A stretch of DNA of 64,000 nucleotides from Oscheius tipulae (lineage: Eukaryota > Nematoda > Chromadorea > Rhabditida > Rhabditidae): NCBI GenBank assembly GCA_037178975.1, contig JASJZH010000006.1:3534001-3598000 (forward strand). The letters run 5' to 3'. Under the pieces are notes generated by a model. That model was not told the origin of the DNA. It ran no database searches and was given only the letters and a program-made list of their open reading frames with translations. Shown here one piece after another: positions 1 through 13,827 of this stretch (its first letter is position 1; the number at the start of each line of letters is the position of its first letter). The translations under genes and the position numbers were made by a program.

Positions 1-693
<693 letters not shown>

Positions 694-1904
694 GCGTCTC
701 AGATACTTCTCTTTCTATGTACTATATCTGTGTCTTTTCTTGTTCCTTGCTAGACTGGGTCTCACTGTTGATACTATCCTCGGTAGTAGTCTCTTTAGCA
801 TCAGTATCTGTCCACGTCTAGTTAGCGACAAGTCCAAAGGCGCTGGTTCTCCCCGTCGCGTCATAATTTTTCTCATTCACGCTCACGAGATTTGCAATAC
901 GTTGGAAAATAATAAATTTTAACTTCTAGTTCTCTTCTGTGGTTGTTGTTTTGAACCATCTTCGGCTATAATCCGGCACTCTTCTGGGAAATTCGACCGG
1001 TTATTTGCTTCTAATCGTCTGCCAAAGAGGCCAATTATACCAGCCGATCCGTAACAAAATACTCCGTGAATATCTTACGCGATTAAATCTCTGCCATCTG
1101 CTGTGAGTCCTTAACGCATCAATGACATTCAAAGTGGGTAGATAAACAGAGACAAGCGTCGAGCGCGGTTCTCTAAAGACAACGTTCTTGCTCTTGTGCT
1201 CAGCGAATTGGCACTGGTATGTCGCCTTGAGTGCTGAGCGTTGTCATCAGGAGACAAGAGAAGAAGGCAAATATAACTGCTCTAAACTTGAAAAGAACGG
1301 GTGGAATAGTTTTCATAAGTAATTCAATAAACTAATTTCTGATACTCTTTTTATATCAACTCCATTCATAAGGCATGGGGCCCTCTGGCTAACAGTCATT
1401 ATGGATTCAAACCGAAATTTCTTGATTTGCCGAGCGATGAAATTTTCATGAGTCTAGCCGTTCGGCGTTCCTGCTGCTATAGTTCATTACCGGCAAGGAC
1501 CACAAGGGATTTTGAAGCAACAAAAAACACATTGAGAATTACCAAAGATACTCGCTCAAAAAATAATAGGACTAACCAAATGTTCTCTTTCACAGTCCGG
1601 AAAATCTGGAAATAAAAGTGACTAGATTTCATTTTTCAGATGCATGAGACCTTCCCAAAAAAATTCAAGCAGTTGTTATTTAGTTTTCAAAAAATTATAT
1701 CGTTAATACCAGTTGCAAACCTTTTGTAGAATTTGCGATTTAACATGTCTTCAAACGAATTCATATAGTCTCATCAGGTACTACTGTAACTGTAATTAAT
1801 TGTACGCAGGGGCTACGCCATGTTTATATTTGAAGCGGGTCTTCAAACTTGTTTCATTAACAATTTCTTTATTTAATTAGTATTTTCAGAAGCTGTTATA
1901 CCAA
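694..1904. other. Intergenic: actin 3' UTR and upstream region of the Vps3-like gene
   Basis: The first part is the actin 3' UTR, ending near an AATAAA at 911-916. The rest has only short open frames with no family resemblance. A TATTTTCAG at 1881-1889, 15 bp before the next start codon, is a likely trans-splice acceptor. Confidence 0.6.
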
Positions 1905-4849
1905 ATGGGAGAGATAAACCTGTTCTGCAAATCTCGAACGGGTGATATCACTGGGAAATTGTTGGAAAACGAAACTGTAAGTTTCAGGTCGATTGTTATG
2001 GAGAATTACAGATTTACTGTATTGGAGGTTCTAGAACAGACATATTTCTTGGAACTGACCAAGGAAGGCTATTACGTTTCAACCTGATCAACAACAAGTA
2101 TAAAATAGCAGAAGCGCGACAATTTCCAACCGTAATTTTTTCCTGCTTTGCATTTCATTTCGATAACTTCCAGAAAAAAGCCATCACAACAATTGAGCTA
2201 GCTTCAGCACTGAACTCTTTATTTATTATATGTGGATTGGAATTCTTCATAGTCGCTTTAGATGACTTCAAGATAGAAATCGCTGTTTATTTTCGTCTAA
2301 CTCCTGGTTCAGATTACACCCGCATATTCTGAAGTCACTCGTTTTGCTCTAAATGTCAATCCGACTACGAACGATCCTTTTGCAGTTCCTACCGCTTTTG
2401 CACAAACCAAAAAAGGAATTTCTGTTGTTGAAGTGACCGAACGGGGAACCAGGAAGAAGTTCTTCTATGAAACTGGAATGCCTGTTAGAAGTCTTGCGTA
2501 TTCAAAGTGGGTTCATTTCGTTTTATTTAAAACAAAATTCCGTTAGAGATACGATATGCTACGCCCTAGAACATCACTATCTTGCTTTGAACACAATAAC
2601 ACGGCAGCCAATACGACTTTTCCAACACGACTGTCCAACGCCTTGCATCTCTCCAGTTGGTCCCGTGAGTAAATCAACCTTATATTTTCAATGATTTAGG
2701 ATGAGTATCTTGTGCGTTCGTCATCGGGACTCTCCATTTTTGTCAACGGAGACGGAACATCGTCGAAACCACCATGTGTTCTGTCAACGGTGAAAGGACC
2801 CCTCTTCTTCAAAGAACCTTACATAATACATTGTGATCGTACCAAACTTGTTATTCAGGAGTAAGTAATGCATATTTTGATGCAAACAGCTTATATCCAG
2901 TTGCTTCACTCAACGTACTGAGGAGTTTCCGTTCGGAAAAATTGACGCCGTTAACTACATTGAAGGACAGATTGTTATTGTGAACAACGGGACCGAGCTC
3001 CTAACGATTGGAGAGACTCCAACTGAAGAAACAGTAAAACTTTATTGGTTGTGTTTAAACTCTGAATCAGATATCGTCTCTTATGGAAAGAAAACAGTAT
3101 GCCCAAGCTATGGACCTTTTACAAAAATCGATAGCTGGAAACCATGACGAGGAACTCATTCAATTGTTGGCAAAATGCAGTGAAAGAAGTGCTATTGAAG
3201 AAATCAAAGCAATGAATTTTGAAGGGGCAGCAACAAATCTGCTTGCTTGTAGCATGGACTGTAGAGAGGTAAGAGCTGAGTTTCGTCTTTTAACTGTTTC
3301 AGATTGTCGAAAAGCTTGATTGCCATAAAGAAGAAGTCGGAGATTACTTCTTGCCGTTTCTGAAACATTTTTTCCTTTTCGTCAGAGACGATCCGAACTT
3401 TTACAATCAAAAACTGGTCAGTATCACTTCGTTCATTTATGAATACTTGTACAGTTTATCGATTATCAACTTCTTCGAACATGTTATCAACTCAAATGTG
3501 TCGAAGAGTTAGATGAGGTGCAAGATTTCACTCCGGAACCAATTGAAGCAGCTGAGCTCTATACGAAGAATAACGAAGTTCGAAGAGCTGCGGATCTCCT
3601 CTTTGAAGCCGAAAAGTATGATGATGCTCTGCCGCTATACATCAAAATTGGGGTCATTCTTGATGCATCCCACTTGAGACCACTGCTTTTCAAAATTGAA
3701 AAGTTTGTTCTAAACCTGCAATAGTAAACTCAATTTTTCAGAAGTCCTGATAACCTAAACTACCTGCCGTTTTTTAGTTTACTCGCACCTTTCTTTCCAA
3801 CAGAAATCATGCAGGTACGAGTTTTTGGTATTTAATTTTTACGTAACTTTTAGATGCTTAGACAAATTAATCTTCCACTGCCTGATGTACAATACGCTTT
3901 GAGAGGACTCCCGGTCTGGGAAGAATATCTGGAAAAACAGGCTACTAGCGATGCAGTAACTTTGGAGTTGGCCATTGAGTATGTTTCTTCTATCGAAGCT
4001 GGAGGTATCATTTAATCAAATTTTTACTACGTTTTCAGACTCCACTAAAAGAACGAAGTTGAGACAACTTGTTCTGCATGCCAACGATCAAATCCTTTCC
4101 AAAGTTAAAACGTTCATGGATACGGAACTGTTTGTGGTAGAGATGCTTCTTTGTAGAGCTCAGGTACAGTTCTGCTTTTGTTATTTTTTGAGAAGAAATA
4201 CAGGATAACCCGGGAGCAACTTTGAACGATCTTCTGACTATTCACAAAGACACCGATGCTGCCGAACTCTTGTCTGCACGATTTGCGAGATCTCATCCAG
4301 ATGTCGCTCTTCGATTGCTGAAGGCCTATTTGGATGACAAGTAAGTCGAGTTTTACTTTTGCATCATTTCTGATGTTGTCGAACATATTCCTCCTCCGTC
4401 AACCGAATTGGAAGACTACTTGCTCACGTTGGCAACAACTTTGATCCAGAGGACCTGCTCTCCAAGTTGCCGGATGACATGACTATTCATGAGGTAGGAA
4501 TTTTGTTTGTACTATCAAAAATACTCTTTAGCTTTCTTCCTTCCTGAAAACGTCTGTAATCAACAAAACCGAAGCAAACATTGTGGCGAAGCTTTCATTA
4601 GCGGCAGCCAAAAAGGTATCGGAGATCGAGGAAAAAGTTAAGGAGAACCACAATCCGTATGTAGAGGTAGGCTCCACACGTTTACTTTGAAAGGATATGT
4701 TTCAGCTAAACGACCATTCTCAATGTCCTGTCTGCTACCGACCTCTCAACTACGGAGAGCCACTGACCATGTTGCCAACACGCTTCATTGTACATAGCAA
4801 ATGTTACAAACATCCTCATCTGTGTCCAGTTACCAACACCTTATTTTAA
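1905..4849 (+). CDS. TGFBRAP1/Vps3-like CORVET tethering subunit
   Basis: Predicted endosomal tethering-complex subunit of the Vps39/TGFBRAP1 family, which links Rab-positive early endosomes before fusion. I place 17 exons: 1905-1976, 2012-2131, 2174-2284, 2313-2506, 2547-2664, 2700-2860, 2901-3033, 3071-3268, 3303-3416, 3455-3702, 3742-3814, 3854-4004, 4039-4163, 4204-4340, 4415-4493, 4532-4666, 4706-4849; about 770 residues against about 860 in human TGFBRAP1. The N-terminal third is a CNH-type beta region (SRTDIFLGTDQGRLLRF, then TRFALNVNPTTNDPF). The middle is helical repeat. The end carries the short Cys/His module QCPVCYRPL...IVHSKC typical of this family. Introns are very short. The 28-bp intron 2285-2312 and the weak acceptor at 4414 are the least certain junctions. 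The start fits the length of the human N-terminus and lies just after an acceptor-like TTTTCAG. Confidence 0.82.
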
Positions 4850-5130
4850 GTACGGGCTCCAGCTGTGATTACGTTCGGTCCTGCCAAATATGTGTGCAAT
4901 AAATTACTTGTAAACAAGTGCCAATAAACTATTGCATTCGTATTTTGGTGTCAGAAAAAAGGTTTCTTCGGTTACAAGATTGATTGTCCGCAGTACCTAG
5001 ACAAATTTATTAGTGGCGCGCGCTGTTTAGCCCAGTCCACGCATTGCACGTTGGTTCAAACGTGTCATAGAATGCGCTTTATATTCGTCTTATATTACTC
5101 TACAAGATTTTAGCGAATTTGTCCATTAGT

Positions 5131-5140
5131 TGCATTTCAG
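5131..5140 (+). promoter_or_regulatory. Probable spliced-leader trans-splice acceptor
   Basis: A pyrimidine-rich TTTCAG ends one base before the ATG of the TMEM87-like gene, with no upstream exon visible. Similar sites stand before several other starts in the window. Confidence 0.5.
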
Positions 5141-5141
5141 T

Positions 5142-7604
5142 ATGCTACAGCCATTAATACTCTTCACTGGTATAGCTCTCATCAAGGGGAACCTCCTCAA
5201 TCCGGGGAAAACTAAACAATCCATTGTTTTAGCTAATAAAGCAGTAAGTAGATACCCGTAATTAAAAGAACAGTTTTTAGTTTAATTACTTTGGTTACGC
5301 TCAATCGGCTCTCAATGGCACAGAAGTACAAGTACAGCTAGATTGTGATCAAATAGATCAGGACTTTTCCGTTGAGGTAATCTAACAAGCTTAGGTATAT
5401 TATTTCCAACTTTTTACAGGTTCAGTTTGTTCTGCGGTCATCGCCATGCGACAAGGAATTCTTCGACAGCAGAAACTCACAGCAACGCTCAAATTTGCTG
5501 GTTAGTGAATTATGTGTGATAGTTAACTTTCTGCTTTCAGCAATTCTACTTCCAAAGCGAAAACAACTACCCCGCAGGATACGATTACGACAAGATGTTG
5601 TGGTACAAATCGCCACCGAAAAAGTTCAACTGTGTATGTAGTTAAATGAATATCTTTTATGTTATGTTCCAGAAAAATCACATCTTCCACTTTGATTTGG
5701 CTGAGAAGCCAATGGAAATCCGAAACGTTACTGGAAAGGTATGAATTAGTTTTCGAACAAGTTCATGTTTATTTTAAGGATCCCTTTGGTCGTAAGAAGC
5801 GAGATGTGTATCCAGGTCTGAATGGAGGAACTCTTGATGGAGGCACCAAAAACTCTCTCACGTATGTTTTCTAACCAACAGCACAGTAACTGATTTAGAT
5901 CATGGAAGCCTGCCCAAACAATTCCTCACGATGGAATCTACTTCCTCGTTCTCCAGGTAAGTCATTAATACTTTGTTTTCATATTGTTGTTCAGATTACC
6001 GTGGTTGACAATCCCGGAGAGAAGCCAAGGAATGTGACGATTTCTGTTGAATGGAGACAGAAGCACGGATATCTCAGCGCTATCGACTATCCACTGCTCA
6101 GGTAACGATTTAAGTGTGTCCTCTGAATAAGGTTACAGATTCTATATCCTCATGTGCATTTTCTACGGAGCCATCGCCCTGATTTGGATGTTCTACTGCA
6201 TCAAGTACTACAAGGACATTCTGAGAATTCAGTACTGGATCGGTAAGCATTCCTTATTTATCATGTTTACATTTTGCTTCAGGTGCGGTCATAATCATTG
6301 GCATGCTCGAGAAAGCCTTCTTCCTCTCAGAGTACTCCACTATGAATAACACTGGCTATAGTACTGAGGGAATTATTGAGCTGGCCGAGCTGGTTTCCTG
6401 TGCCAAGAGAACCATGGCTAGAGTACTGGTGATTATCGTCTCGGTTGGATACGGTGTCGTGAAGCCACGGTTAGGTAATGTGCTCAACCAAGTTGCTGGA
6501 GTTGGACTCGTTTACTTTGTCTTCTGTGCGATTGAGTCGCTTTCCCGTGTTTCCAAGGTAAAACTGTGGAACACATTGACATATAATTAGAATATTGTAG
6601 AATCAAATCGAGGCACAGAAACAGAAACAGTTTGCTGCTCTTCCTCTTGTCATCACTGACATGATTATCTTCTACTGGATCTACACTTCTTTAGGTTCCA
6701 CCATCACAACTCTGAGAATTAGAAGAAACGAGGTATTTTGACAGCTTTTTTATTTATCCAAACTCATTCAAGGTTAAACTGTCCGTCTATCGTCATTTCA
6801 CCAACACCCTGCTCTTTGCCGCCCTAGCTTCCGTGTTCTACATGATTTGGTCCATCGTCTACCATGTTTTCCCCTCATGTTTGAAGGAGTGGAAGGGACT
6901 GTGAGTTTTAGACTGACATTGAAATATTCTCTGAGCTTTAGTTGGATTGACACTGCATTCTGGCATATTCTCTTCTGCACCATCCTAATTGTCATCATGT
7001 TCTTATGGAGGCCTTCCAACAACAATCAGATATATGCCTTCACACCTCTTTTGGATGATAGCGAAGACGAGAACGACCAAGGCAAGTTATATGGTCTTTC
7101 GCGACGTTTGCTATAACGACAAAATAAACGACGAGCCTAATAGACTTTCAATGCTTTCAATGACATTTGCATGATTCTAAAGCAATGACACTTTAAAAGC
7201 AAAAAAGTACTGCTCTAAGCGAATTGACTCATCTTATTTGAGAATTTTCAAGAAGTACAGTTCAAAAAGGAAAAGCAACAAACAGCTCAAACTTTTGAAT
7301 ATTCTTCTGAAATTCTTTCTGTTCTAGACGATGATGAACTGTTCAACTCATCTTCTGCCGCTTATGATAACATCACACTTCGGGATCACGGAATCGGTGC
7401 CGAGAATCGTCGTCAAAAGGAGAAAGATCGGGAAGATAGAAAACTACAGGTGAGATTTCCGTTCTTTTTTTTCTATACAATTCATTTCAGGAGGATCTGC
7501 GATGGATTGAGGACCATATTCCCGCCTCTCTGACAGACCATCTTATCATAGACGAGGACGAAGAACGCGAAGCACGAGAGCTCGAAGTCAGCAAGATGCT
7601 GTAA
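5142..7604 (+). CDS. TMEM87-like Golgi seven-TM (GOLD-domain) membrane protein
   Basis: Relative of TMEM87A/B, seven-TM proteins with a luminal GOLD-type domain. The human family is tied to Golgi-endosome traffic, and TMEM87A to mechanosensitive currents. Fifteen exons: 5142-5243, 5281-5376, 5420-5500, 5541-5633, 5673-5738, 5779-5861, 5899-5956, 5995-6101, 6139-6242, 6283-6557, 6601-6732, 6773-6900, 6942-7081, 7328-7449, 7491-7604. Exons 1-8 encode the luminal part. The TM helices run from [18 protein letters not shown] to [16 protein letters not shown]. The signature after the last helix, [14 protein letters not shown], closely matches the TMEM87 RPSANNQRFAFSPL. The tail [16 protein letters not shown] matches TMEM87 DLKWVEENVPSSVTD. 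The intron 7082-7327 has a GC donor; if retained, translation ends early at about 7114. Confidence 0.88.
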
Positions 7605-7960
7605 CCAACTCTGTGTACCTAAAGGTATCCAATTTGTAGTTACTCTGTATTTTGAGGACTTTTGTTATCTTGCATGAACAATACGGGAAAATAAGAATGG
7701 ATGCAATTTTGTTTATAGTTTTTGATGCCTTTTGTTCCCCTGTGAACTGTTTGCTTCCCTTGCTAAAATCTCCATTACACTGTGTCCATGTGTGATATTG
7801 CTCGACTGTCATTTATTGATAATAAAGTCACGTGTAAATTTAGAAAACAGGCGTATGTTTTTATGTTTGTTGCTCCGGGGCTTTGCTTGTCTTGCTGGGA
7901 ACGGGGGCCGCGTCGCAGGGGTGTCTGCGCGCAGCGGTCTGCGCACTCAGCTGATTTGCC
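7605..7960. other. Intergenic: 3' UTR with polyadenylation signal
   Basis: AATAAA at 7821-7826 is a good 3' end for the TMEM87-like gene. The following 130 bp is GC-rich just before the next start and may be its promoter or 5' UTR. Confidence 0.55.
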
Positions 7961-10605
7961 ATGGACGAGACCTGTTCGCTTGTCTATCGTATTGAGGAGA
8001 GGTACTTGGATGAGGAAGAGCCGGCATTGGACGACGATATCATCATCACTACCTTTGTGAGTACCTACTGAGTCTGTCGAAACTCTTCATTAACTCATTT
8101 TACACAAAAACAGCTGTTTTCTCACTTTTCACACCTATACACCACACTTTGTGAGCATTCTCTTATGGAATCCATAATTATATTGAAACATTATGGTTAT
8201 TTTTGGTTTTATTCGTCAGCTGTAGTCTGCCAGCTGGTGCAATGCGGCTGTTGTCTCAAGTCAGCTGGAAAAGAGGGCAATCACAACAAAGAAACAAATC
8301 ATTCTTTTCGATCTTAATCGATCTTTTTTGATTGAAATCGAAATTGGCTTATAGCAAGAAGACTTCAGCTTGCCTAAACACTCTCACGTATCATCTGACC
8401 CCGGAATAAACACCTATTCAAAACAAGCAAACGACTTCGATTTTCGAACCTTTCTCCAAAACATCAGAAACAGAAACTCAGGCAGCCTAACCGGACGGAT
8501 CTCGTGTCTTTTGTCTTAGATCCAGCTTTGCAAGTGTCATTAGCATAGACGACAAAAGAAGAAAGCGCCGCGGAATGTCACCACCTCAACCTGATGATCG
8601 CTGACTGGCAGTATATGGCTTAATGTGTAGACAATTGCACCTTTTCATCATAAAACGACCTCCAGTTAGATTTCCGTAATTGCAGAGTAACTCCCCGTGC
8701 AAAATTGCCACGTCTGGAGGGCTAGAGCTGATTTGTTTGAACCACACGAAGATCTCCCACATTGGCGATGTCGACAGATTCAGCAGTCTTGTCGGACATG
8801 TTTTGGAGGTAAGCTGTCACCTGGCCATAGCTCCCATGGGCATGTCCAGGATGATCCTTTGCGCAAACAAAACTTCCGGCCATCGAGACAGGTGCAGTCC
8901 ATGCAAATGCAAGCAGTTGCGTGTCAAGATGGTCCACAATGGGAAAAGAAGAAGGACGTGATGAATAGAGCCAATTCATATTCTCGGAGAAAGACACAAG
9001 GCTAAATATTTCAGGCAGATCTGGCCTGGAATAACCTGAACGATTGGAAGACTGTTGGCACCATTCTGGCACATATGCCGGTCATCCGAGCCCTTAACCT
9101 CAGCCATAATCCTTTGGCGCCAGACGAGGTAGATTTTTTTTTGGACTTTTACAATCAGAACGAGGAACGTCTGTGTACTTTTTGCTTCTTTCAAGGCGCA
9201 ACCGGTTCCAATGCTAGATTGGCGCTTTTGACAACAGAGAAAAGCAACCCAAGACCAGTTGACAATAACAATAGTTTCAATTTTTCAGGAAAACCCGAGC
9301 CTGCCACTGATTCCGAGTCTGCGAATGCTGGTTCTCAACGGAACTCATCTGTCCTTCTCGCTTTTACGTAAAATTCTAGCCAAAATGCCACAACTGACGG
9401 AACTGCACTTATCAGAAAACAATGTTGATCTCAGCGACGATTCTTCTCAACCGGTCCATGACAATGTTTCTACTGTACATATGAATAGGTGAGCAGCTTT
9501 TATGCGAATTTCTGTTTTATCCAAATCTCTAGATGTGACCTTAAGCACTGGTCAGACGTAACGCGGGTACTACAGCGGTTTCCGAATCGGAAGACAGTGT
9601 TCCTCTACGATAATCCAATCAAAGCTGTGAAGCATGAAGCTGCACCCGCTGGATTAGATACGCTCAAGTGTATAAACATATCCAAGGTTCGTTGTGTAAA
9701 GTCAACCTTTATCTTATCACGAGGGCGACCCCGTGGAAGAGAAAAAAGCATCATGGACGTATGACGGTTTTTTAGACGGAGGTATCCGACTGGGACAGCA
9801 TCAACCAGCTCAACTTGCTGCCGGGACTTATAGATCTGCGCATTATGAATGTGCCACTGCTTGACGAATATGCCGAGGAGGAGAGGCACCACCTCATTAT
9901 TAGTCGCCTGCCCAACTTGTTAGCTCTTAATGGCTCAGTAATTACACCCGACGGACGCGAGACGGCTGAAAGATTTTTCATTAGATACTATCAGGTACAG
10001 CCAGTACTCTGGAGATGCCAAAAGGTCGATTGTAGGATATTGAGGAGAAGCCGGATCATTACCAAAGACTTTTGGAGAAACATGGACAGCTCGAGAGGCT
10101 GGTGAATATTGATCTCACGCCGAAATACTGTTGTACCGTCAATGTTGTCTGTGAGGAGACGAACTACAAGGCCCGACTGAACATCAATTTGCAAAAGACT
10201 GTCGGTCAATTGATGAAGTAAGTACCTAGGCAATCCACTTGATCTAGATTGGGCACAAACTGTTTTGATAGATGCGTCCCGACAAAGGTACTCCAATACC
10301 CGTAGTGAACAAACAGATTGCTGCCAAACAGGGGTGGGGTGACATCTTGACATGAATGTCGAGATATAGGTATATCGGATCTTTTCAGAAGTCTCGAGAA
10401 GCAAGTTGGCATCAAGTACCCAAGAATGAGGATGATGCTCGAAAACGGTGGACCGTTCGTAGATGAATTGCAATATCACAACATGTCACTTTTCTCTCTG
10501 CGCATTGAAGACAACAACACCTTTATTATACAGGTAGAGTCGACCTCATTGAATAGTCGCTGCTGCGCTTGGTCATTCAATAGGGCTATGTTAATTAGCT
10601 GTTAG
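7961..10605 (+). CDS. coel-1: TBCEL-like tubulin-folding cofactor E-like protein
   Basis: Leucine-rich-repeat plus ubiquitin-like protein of the TBCEL family, which destabilises tubulin dimers. Exons: 7961-8056, 8686-8808, 9015-9128, 9289-9488, 9533-9686, 9776-9994, 10036-10217, 10389-10605; 434 residues against 424 in human TBCEL. LRRs are visible as LELICLNHTKISHIGDVDRF, LNLSHNPL, LVLNGTHLSF, LTELHLSENNV. The LRR cap RLPNLLALNGSVITPDGRET then AERFFIRYY is nearly identical to human [20 protein letters not shown]...ERFFIRYY. The C-terminal third is the UBL-like fold ending SLRIEDNNTFIIQVEST, comparable to human SFGIRDGDKIYVESKTK. There is no CAP-Gly domain, so it is TBCEL rather than TBCE. 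Introns here are longer (up to 629 bp) than in the two genes upstream. Confidence 0.9.
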
Positions 10606-11465
10606 GGAGCAGCACCTGCTTGTGGCCATTGGCGGCTATTTTGAGACCTTGACAATGTTTTGAATAGCCTTATGACCAGAACGATCAAGCACAAACGGCT
10701 CTTGTATGCATTGAGAACAGTATTGGAGATGTTTGTCTTCTTCTTCCTCTATAAATGAACATCTAGGCAATAAGCAGAAAACTTTTAGAAAGTGGAAATA
10801 CCGAAGCTACTAAAATGTTTTCAGTCTAAAATTGTACAAACTCGTCGACGGAACAACACAAACTCTCCGGTGTGAAATAGTTTGATAATCATTTCATGGT
10901 CTCTGCTCTACCCGATTTCGTGCTCTTTCGTGTCCCTTTGTCCTGCCAGTCCGCCTCCCGATTCGCTTCATTTCATGTACAGACACTTTGCATATCGTAG
11001 GATCTTCTCATAGTTTTCGCGGTTAGCATACCCCGGTATATGCTTCTAAGGTTGTACATAGGTTGTTGTGTATTTTTTTGTTGTTCTCTTTCCTCTGCCA
11101 ATAAATCTCTCATTTTCAACGTGACGACCACTGCTTTTGTGTGGTTTACGATGCACAAAGCGCATTATCGCTGTCACTGAGCGGGCATGTGGATGGTACT
11201 GTCTGCAAACGAACCATAAAATGACTCATTAAGCTCCTCCAAGGTCGATAGACACAATGAAACAAGTTTATTTTGGCGGAAGCATGGCACACTTTGAATC
11301 GAGTCACGTTATACGGATATATTCTATAGCAGAGAGCTAAATTATCGCCTGGCGTTCGGTATGGACATTTTTTTTTTTGGAGTGGTGCTTCCGTTGCTTT
11401 TCTTTGTGGGTGTCTTGGAAGCAGCTGCTGGTGTTGCTGATCCTTTAGTCTCCTTCGTCGTGGCC
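10606..11465. other. Intergenic between convergent genes
   Basis: Converging 3' ends of the TBCEL-like gene (+) and the acyl-CoA synthetase (-). AATAAA occurs at 11100-11105 on + and, as TTTATT at 11267-11272, on -. Nothing else is supported. Confidence 0.5.
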
Positions 11466-13827
11466 TCACCCTATACTTTCTGTTTGCAATACTGCAGCTA
11501 AACAAACCTTTGTGATAGTTCGTTCCCTATCCCAGAATTGTCTCAAATGACGGCGAAGCACTTTACCGCAGACACTTCGGGGAATCTCAGAAATGAAAAA
11601 AACTCCCCCTCTGAGCTCCTTGAATGTCGCTATTTTTCCTAGAAAGCTTTGTTGGCCGCGAAGAGAAACATTGTACCTGACACCCACTGTCGAACTTCTG
11701 CTGAGGCCAGAAGAGGATGAGAGGGAGATTTCACGACAAAGGCAGCGGGAACTTCCCCAGCTACATGATCTTGTCTTCCGACAACTGCGCAGTCGTCAAT
11801 TGCAGTATGAGTTCTCAGAACTAGCTCCACTTCCGATGGACATATCTGAATTCAAGTTTTTGAATACGCTACCAGCATACCAAAGTTCCTTTGCACTTAA
11901 TGATATCCTTGATTCTGTCCAAGACGTATACCCTACCGGCTTCGTCGTAGAATGCTGCGTCTCCAGTCCGGACGAAACCTCCAGAGTCCAACAGTTCCGA
12001 AGTAGCCTTCGGGTTTTTGAAATAAGATGGTAGGACCTAAAGAATAAATGTTCATAGCTGACTCAAATCTGAACCTGTGGTCCCATGACTAGAAGTTGTC
12101 CTGGCTTTCTTGGTGGACATATCAGCTTGGTTTCCCAGTTGACGATTTTAAATAGCATTCCAGGCAATGGTGCTCCTACAGTGTCCATCTGCTCGTGTTC
12201 ATACGGCGCTAATGTACAAAGTCCACCAAGTTCGGTCATTCCATAAGCTGTAACGTTTGTGTGAAAAAAAATATAGAACTGCTCACTTTGACGGAAGTCC
12301 TTCAATGCTAGCCGTTCCTTGACCACTGCAGCAAGGTTCACGTCAAGAGGAGCTCCACCGCAAAGGAATGATCGAAGATGAGGAACTTTCACATTTTCGG
12401 AACAGGAATCGAGAGCAAGAGCCAATACAATCGATGGATTCACGTGGCATACATTGATCTGCAAGGACTGAAACATATCGAGTTATGCTTACCTGATGAT
12501 TGGAGAGAACATCAATAATAGATTTAGGACTAGTTTTTGAAGTCATATAGACCGAAGCACCGTTGACAAGAGCGTAGTAAGCAGAGATGACACCAAAGAT
12601 ATGAGAAATAGAAAGTGGGAGAAGAAAACGTTCTTTTTGAATAAGAGGTCCATAGAGGGGAAGACTCATCTGCTGGATATTAATGATCATCGACTTGTGA
12701 GCTAGCTCTGCTGCCTAAAATTGTTTTGAGACTGTGTACTGCACTATGAAACTTTTGGTAGACCAGTGGTTCCACTTGTGAAGAAAATCAGCACTGGATT
12801 AGCACCAGTGTTGCTTAATAGTGGTAGAGTGAGGTTGTTGGTTGGCTCCGACGGCGTTTCCTGTTCATCCAGTCCGTTTTCCTAAAGTCGAAAGTAAGAA
12901 GGCTGTCTGTGCTCACCTTGATCAGTCCGCAGTTTTCAGAAACAGGAGATTTCAAGTCAGCACCAAGCTCTTCTGGCTCTGAATTCTTCGAGGCTCTGAA
13001 TTCGACATCATGATAACATCTCCATGCCTCACTCACATCAAAGACGCTGAAGATTGTTCCTTTACCAGGGGATTCCTACAAACTCAGAGAACTCAGACTC
13101 TACCGCCCCAACTTACTTTCTACGCTTGTCGCTGTTGATCGTCTCAGCTGTTAGGACGTCATCAATCACTCTGACGTGCTTTATCCTGCCGCCACCTCTC
13201 ATTTGAGCCTTTCTTCTCACGTCATCGGCCTGAGAACATGATTCTTGTAGCAAACATATAGGTGTTGTTAACCTTTTGCATGAACTGAGGCTCAACGATA
13301 ATGTGGGTGGCTTCACTCAAGTCAACTAGCTGCCAAATTTCATCTGAAAGTACCATAAGTTCCGGTACAGAACCTTGTTTACCGACAGTGTTGAAGCCGT
13401 TGACAGCCACAGCCGAACATCCGATAAGTGAGCATGCCAAGTGAACAAAAATAGCTTGTCCTTGATACAGTTCTATTCTCCAAAATACAACAAAATTACC
13501 TGTTGTTCCGGTAACCACCGCTACTCTGCTATGCTGATTAACTTGCAGCTCTTTCAGCCTCGTGGTACACATGTCACACCATCCTCGGATCTCAGAAAAA
13601 CGCCAAGATTTTCCCGTGTCGACATCGGACTAAAGATATTTTGACAGAGAAACAGAGCTACTCACTATTGCCAGATTACTGCCATGAGCTGCTATTTTAT
13701 TGAAAAAGTAGTCGGTGAAGGAGGCGTAACTGGCTTTATCCCACGTTATTTGAAAGGGATTTTGGACCTCCATGTAGGGAGAAGCGCAGCAGTTGGAATG
13801 ACTATCCGTGGAAGATATTAAATGCAT
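11466..13827 (-). CDS. Acyl-CoA synthetase / 4-coumarate-CoA-ligase-like ANL enzyme
   Basis: ATP-dependent acyl-adenylate-forming ligase that activates a carboxylic acid to its CoA thioester through an AMP intermediate. Thirteen exons read downward: 13827-13666, 13629-13500, 13460-13273, 13229-13117, 13075-13037, 12995-12917, 12881-12753, 12714-12493, 12458-12287, 12247-12075, 12036-11881, 11845-11677, 11638-11466; 634 residues. Core motifs are FFTSGTTGLPK (P-loop, residues about 270-280), TYGMTELGG (412-420), RTGDAAFYDE (492-501), and PRSVCGKVLRR with the expected catalytic lysine near 603. It is longer than plant 4CL (about 550) because of a polar insertion of about 60 residues before the P-loop. 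No SKL-type peroxisomal signal is present; it ends TESIG. Substrate is not predictable. AATAAA for this strand lies near 11270. Confidence 0.9.
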
